NCBI GenBank assembly: GCA_964464435.1
Contig: CAYXGE010000103.1
Coordinates: 1-5,856 of the forward strand
DNA: 5,856 nucleotides
Direction: 5' to 3'
Origin: CAYXGE01 sp964464435
Lineage (GTDB): Bacteria; Pseudomonadota; Gammaproteobacteria; Burkholderiales; Methylophilaceae
Within the stretch, counting starts at the first letter, position 1. Each line of letters opens with the position of its first letter. This document shows, piece after piece, positions 5,314-5,856 of this stretch. The position numbers and the translations under genes are program-made. The notes under the pieces were generated by a model, which had not been told where the DNA came from, did not search any database, and was given only the letters and a program-made list of their open reading frames with translations.

Positions 5314-5856
5314 TTAAGGCGTAATCTTAGTTTTACCGCCCATATACGCTTGTAACACCTTAGGGATAGTCACACTACCATCGGCGTTTTGATAATTCTC
5401 TAACACTGCTACCAACGTACGCCCTACTGCCAAACCCGAGCCATTGAGCGTATGCACATACTCGGTTTTACCTTGAGCGTTTCTAAATCTTGCTTGTAAA
5501 CGGCGTGCTTGAAACGCTTCACAATTGCTCACGCTGGAAATTTCACGGTAAGTATTTTGTGCTGGTAACCATACTTCTAAGTCATAGGTTTTTGCCGCCC
5601 CAAAACCCATATCACCAGTGCATAGCGATACTACGCGATAAGGCAACTCCAATGCTTTGAGAATATTCTCTGCATGCCCTACCATTTCTTCTAAAGCTTC
5701 ATAGCTTTTTTCTGGGTGCACAATCTGCACCATTTCTACTTTATCAAACTGGTGCTGGCGTATCATGCCTTTGGTGTCTTTGCCGTAACTGCCAGCTTCT
5801 GAACGGAAGCATGGGGTATGTGCAGTGAGTTTAATGGGCAAACTATCTAAAGATAC
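5314..5856 (-). CDS. serS: Seryl-tRNA synthetase, C-terminal 180 residues; 5' end outside window
   Basis: SerRS charges tRNA-Ser (and tRNA-Sec) with serine in the cytoplasm through a seryl-adenylate. The frame is open to the edge of the window (VSLDSLPIKLTAHTPCFRS), so the TTG at 5841 is an internal leucine codon and the gene continues upstream of this part. Seen here: class II motif 2 in CFRSEAGSYG with HQFDKVEM, the active-site block CTGDMGFGAAKTYDLEVW, PAQNTYREISS, and class II motif 3 NGSGLAVGRTL (about 138-148 of the visible part), whose arginine contacts ATP. The end (VLQAYMGGKTKITP) is at the usual place for a protein of about 430 residues. The N-terminal tRNA-binding coiled coil and motif 1 must lie beyond position 5856. 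The stop codon faces that of mltF across 5 bases. Identification is secure. Confidence 0.97.
   Translation of the reverse strand, partial: VSLDSLPIKLTAHTPCFRSEAGSYGKDTKGMIRQHQFDKVEMVQIVHPEKSYEALEEMVGHAENILKALELPYRVVSLCTGDMGFGAAKTYDLEVWLPAQNTYREISSVSNCEAFQARRLQARFRNAQGKTEYVHTLNGSGLAVGRTLVAVLENYQNADGSVTIPKVLQAYMGGKTKITP

Noticed and set aside
5318..5340. Stem-loop GGCGTAA / TTACCGCC in the serS 3' end as a terminator.
   Set aside because: It has an 8-base loop and a bulged C, lies within serS codons, and is not followed by a T tract on either strand. Kept only as part of the junction finding.
5839..5841. TTG at 5841 (minus strand) as the start of a short SerS-like gene.
   Set aside because: The frame stays open to the window edge with SerRS-like sequence and lacks motif 1. 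The gene simply runs off the window.

Overview
The window looks like ordinary chromosomal DNA from a proteobacterium. The serS, ybiT and mltF products align closely with their E. coli counterparts as I remember them. The Gre-like protein beginning MSRGFVKE and the AT-leaning base composition fit a betaproteobacterium, possibly a Methylophilaceae/Methylotenera-like methylotroph. That placement is inference from recalled protein style, not a search.

Layout. Positions 1-3151 carry four tightly packed plus-strand genes: the 3' end of guaA (GMP synthase), a GreA/GreB-family protein, a nitroreductase-family flavoprotein, and ybiT (an ABC-F ATPase). The gaps are 9, 21 and 19 bases, so this is probably one transcription unit. 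A convergent minus-strand Nudix hydrolase gene follows (3176-3793). A 90-base divergent intergenic region (3794-3883) separates it from a plus-strand mltF-like gene, a lipoprotein-type membrane-bound lytic transglycosylase (3884-5308). mltF in turn converges, with only 5 bases between stop codons, on the 3' end of serS (5314-5856, minus strand, 5' end outside the window).

Regulatory structure. The best non-coding signal is a long GC-containing hairpin followed by four T's at 3181-3216. It looks like the intrinsic terminator of the guaA-to-ybiT unit, but it lies inside the last codons of the opposing Nudix gene. A second clear inverted repeat (5273-5301) lies inside the 3' end of mltF, 12 bases beyond the serS stop codon, but it has no T tract on either strand. 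In the divergent region a perfect TATAAT on the minus strand overlaps a TATAAC on the plus strand, and both flanking genes start with GTG.

The genes do not form one obvious pathway. They are housekeeping functions (purine synthesis, serine tRNA charging, ribosome-associated ABC-F ATPase, transcription factor, cell-wall turnover) plus two enzymes of unknown substrate (nitroreductase, Nudix). I see no mobile element, CRISPR array, tRNA, rRNA, phage gene or toxin-antitoxin pair, and no stretch over 300 bases lacks a gene. I found no convincing undescribed system. The points most worth checking are the terminator embedded in an opposing gene, the atypical Gre factor, the lipoprotein form of MltF, and the start region of mltF.
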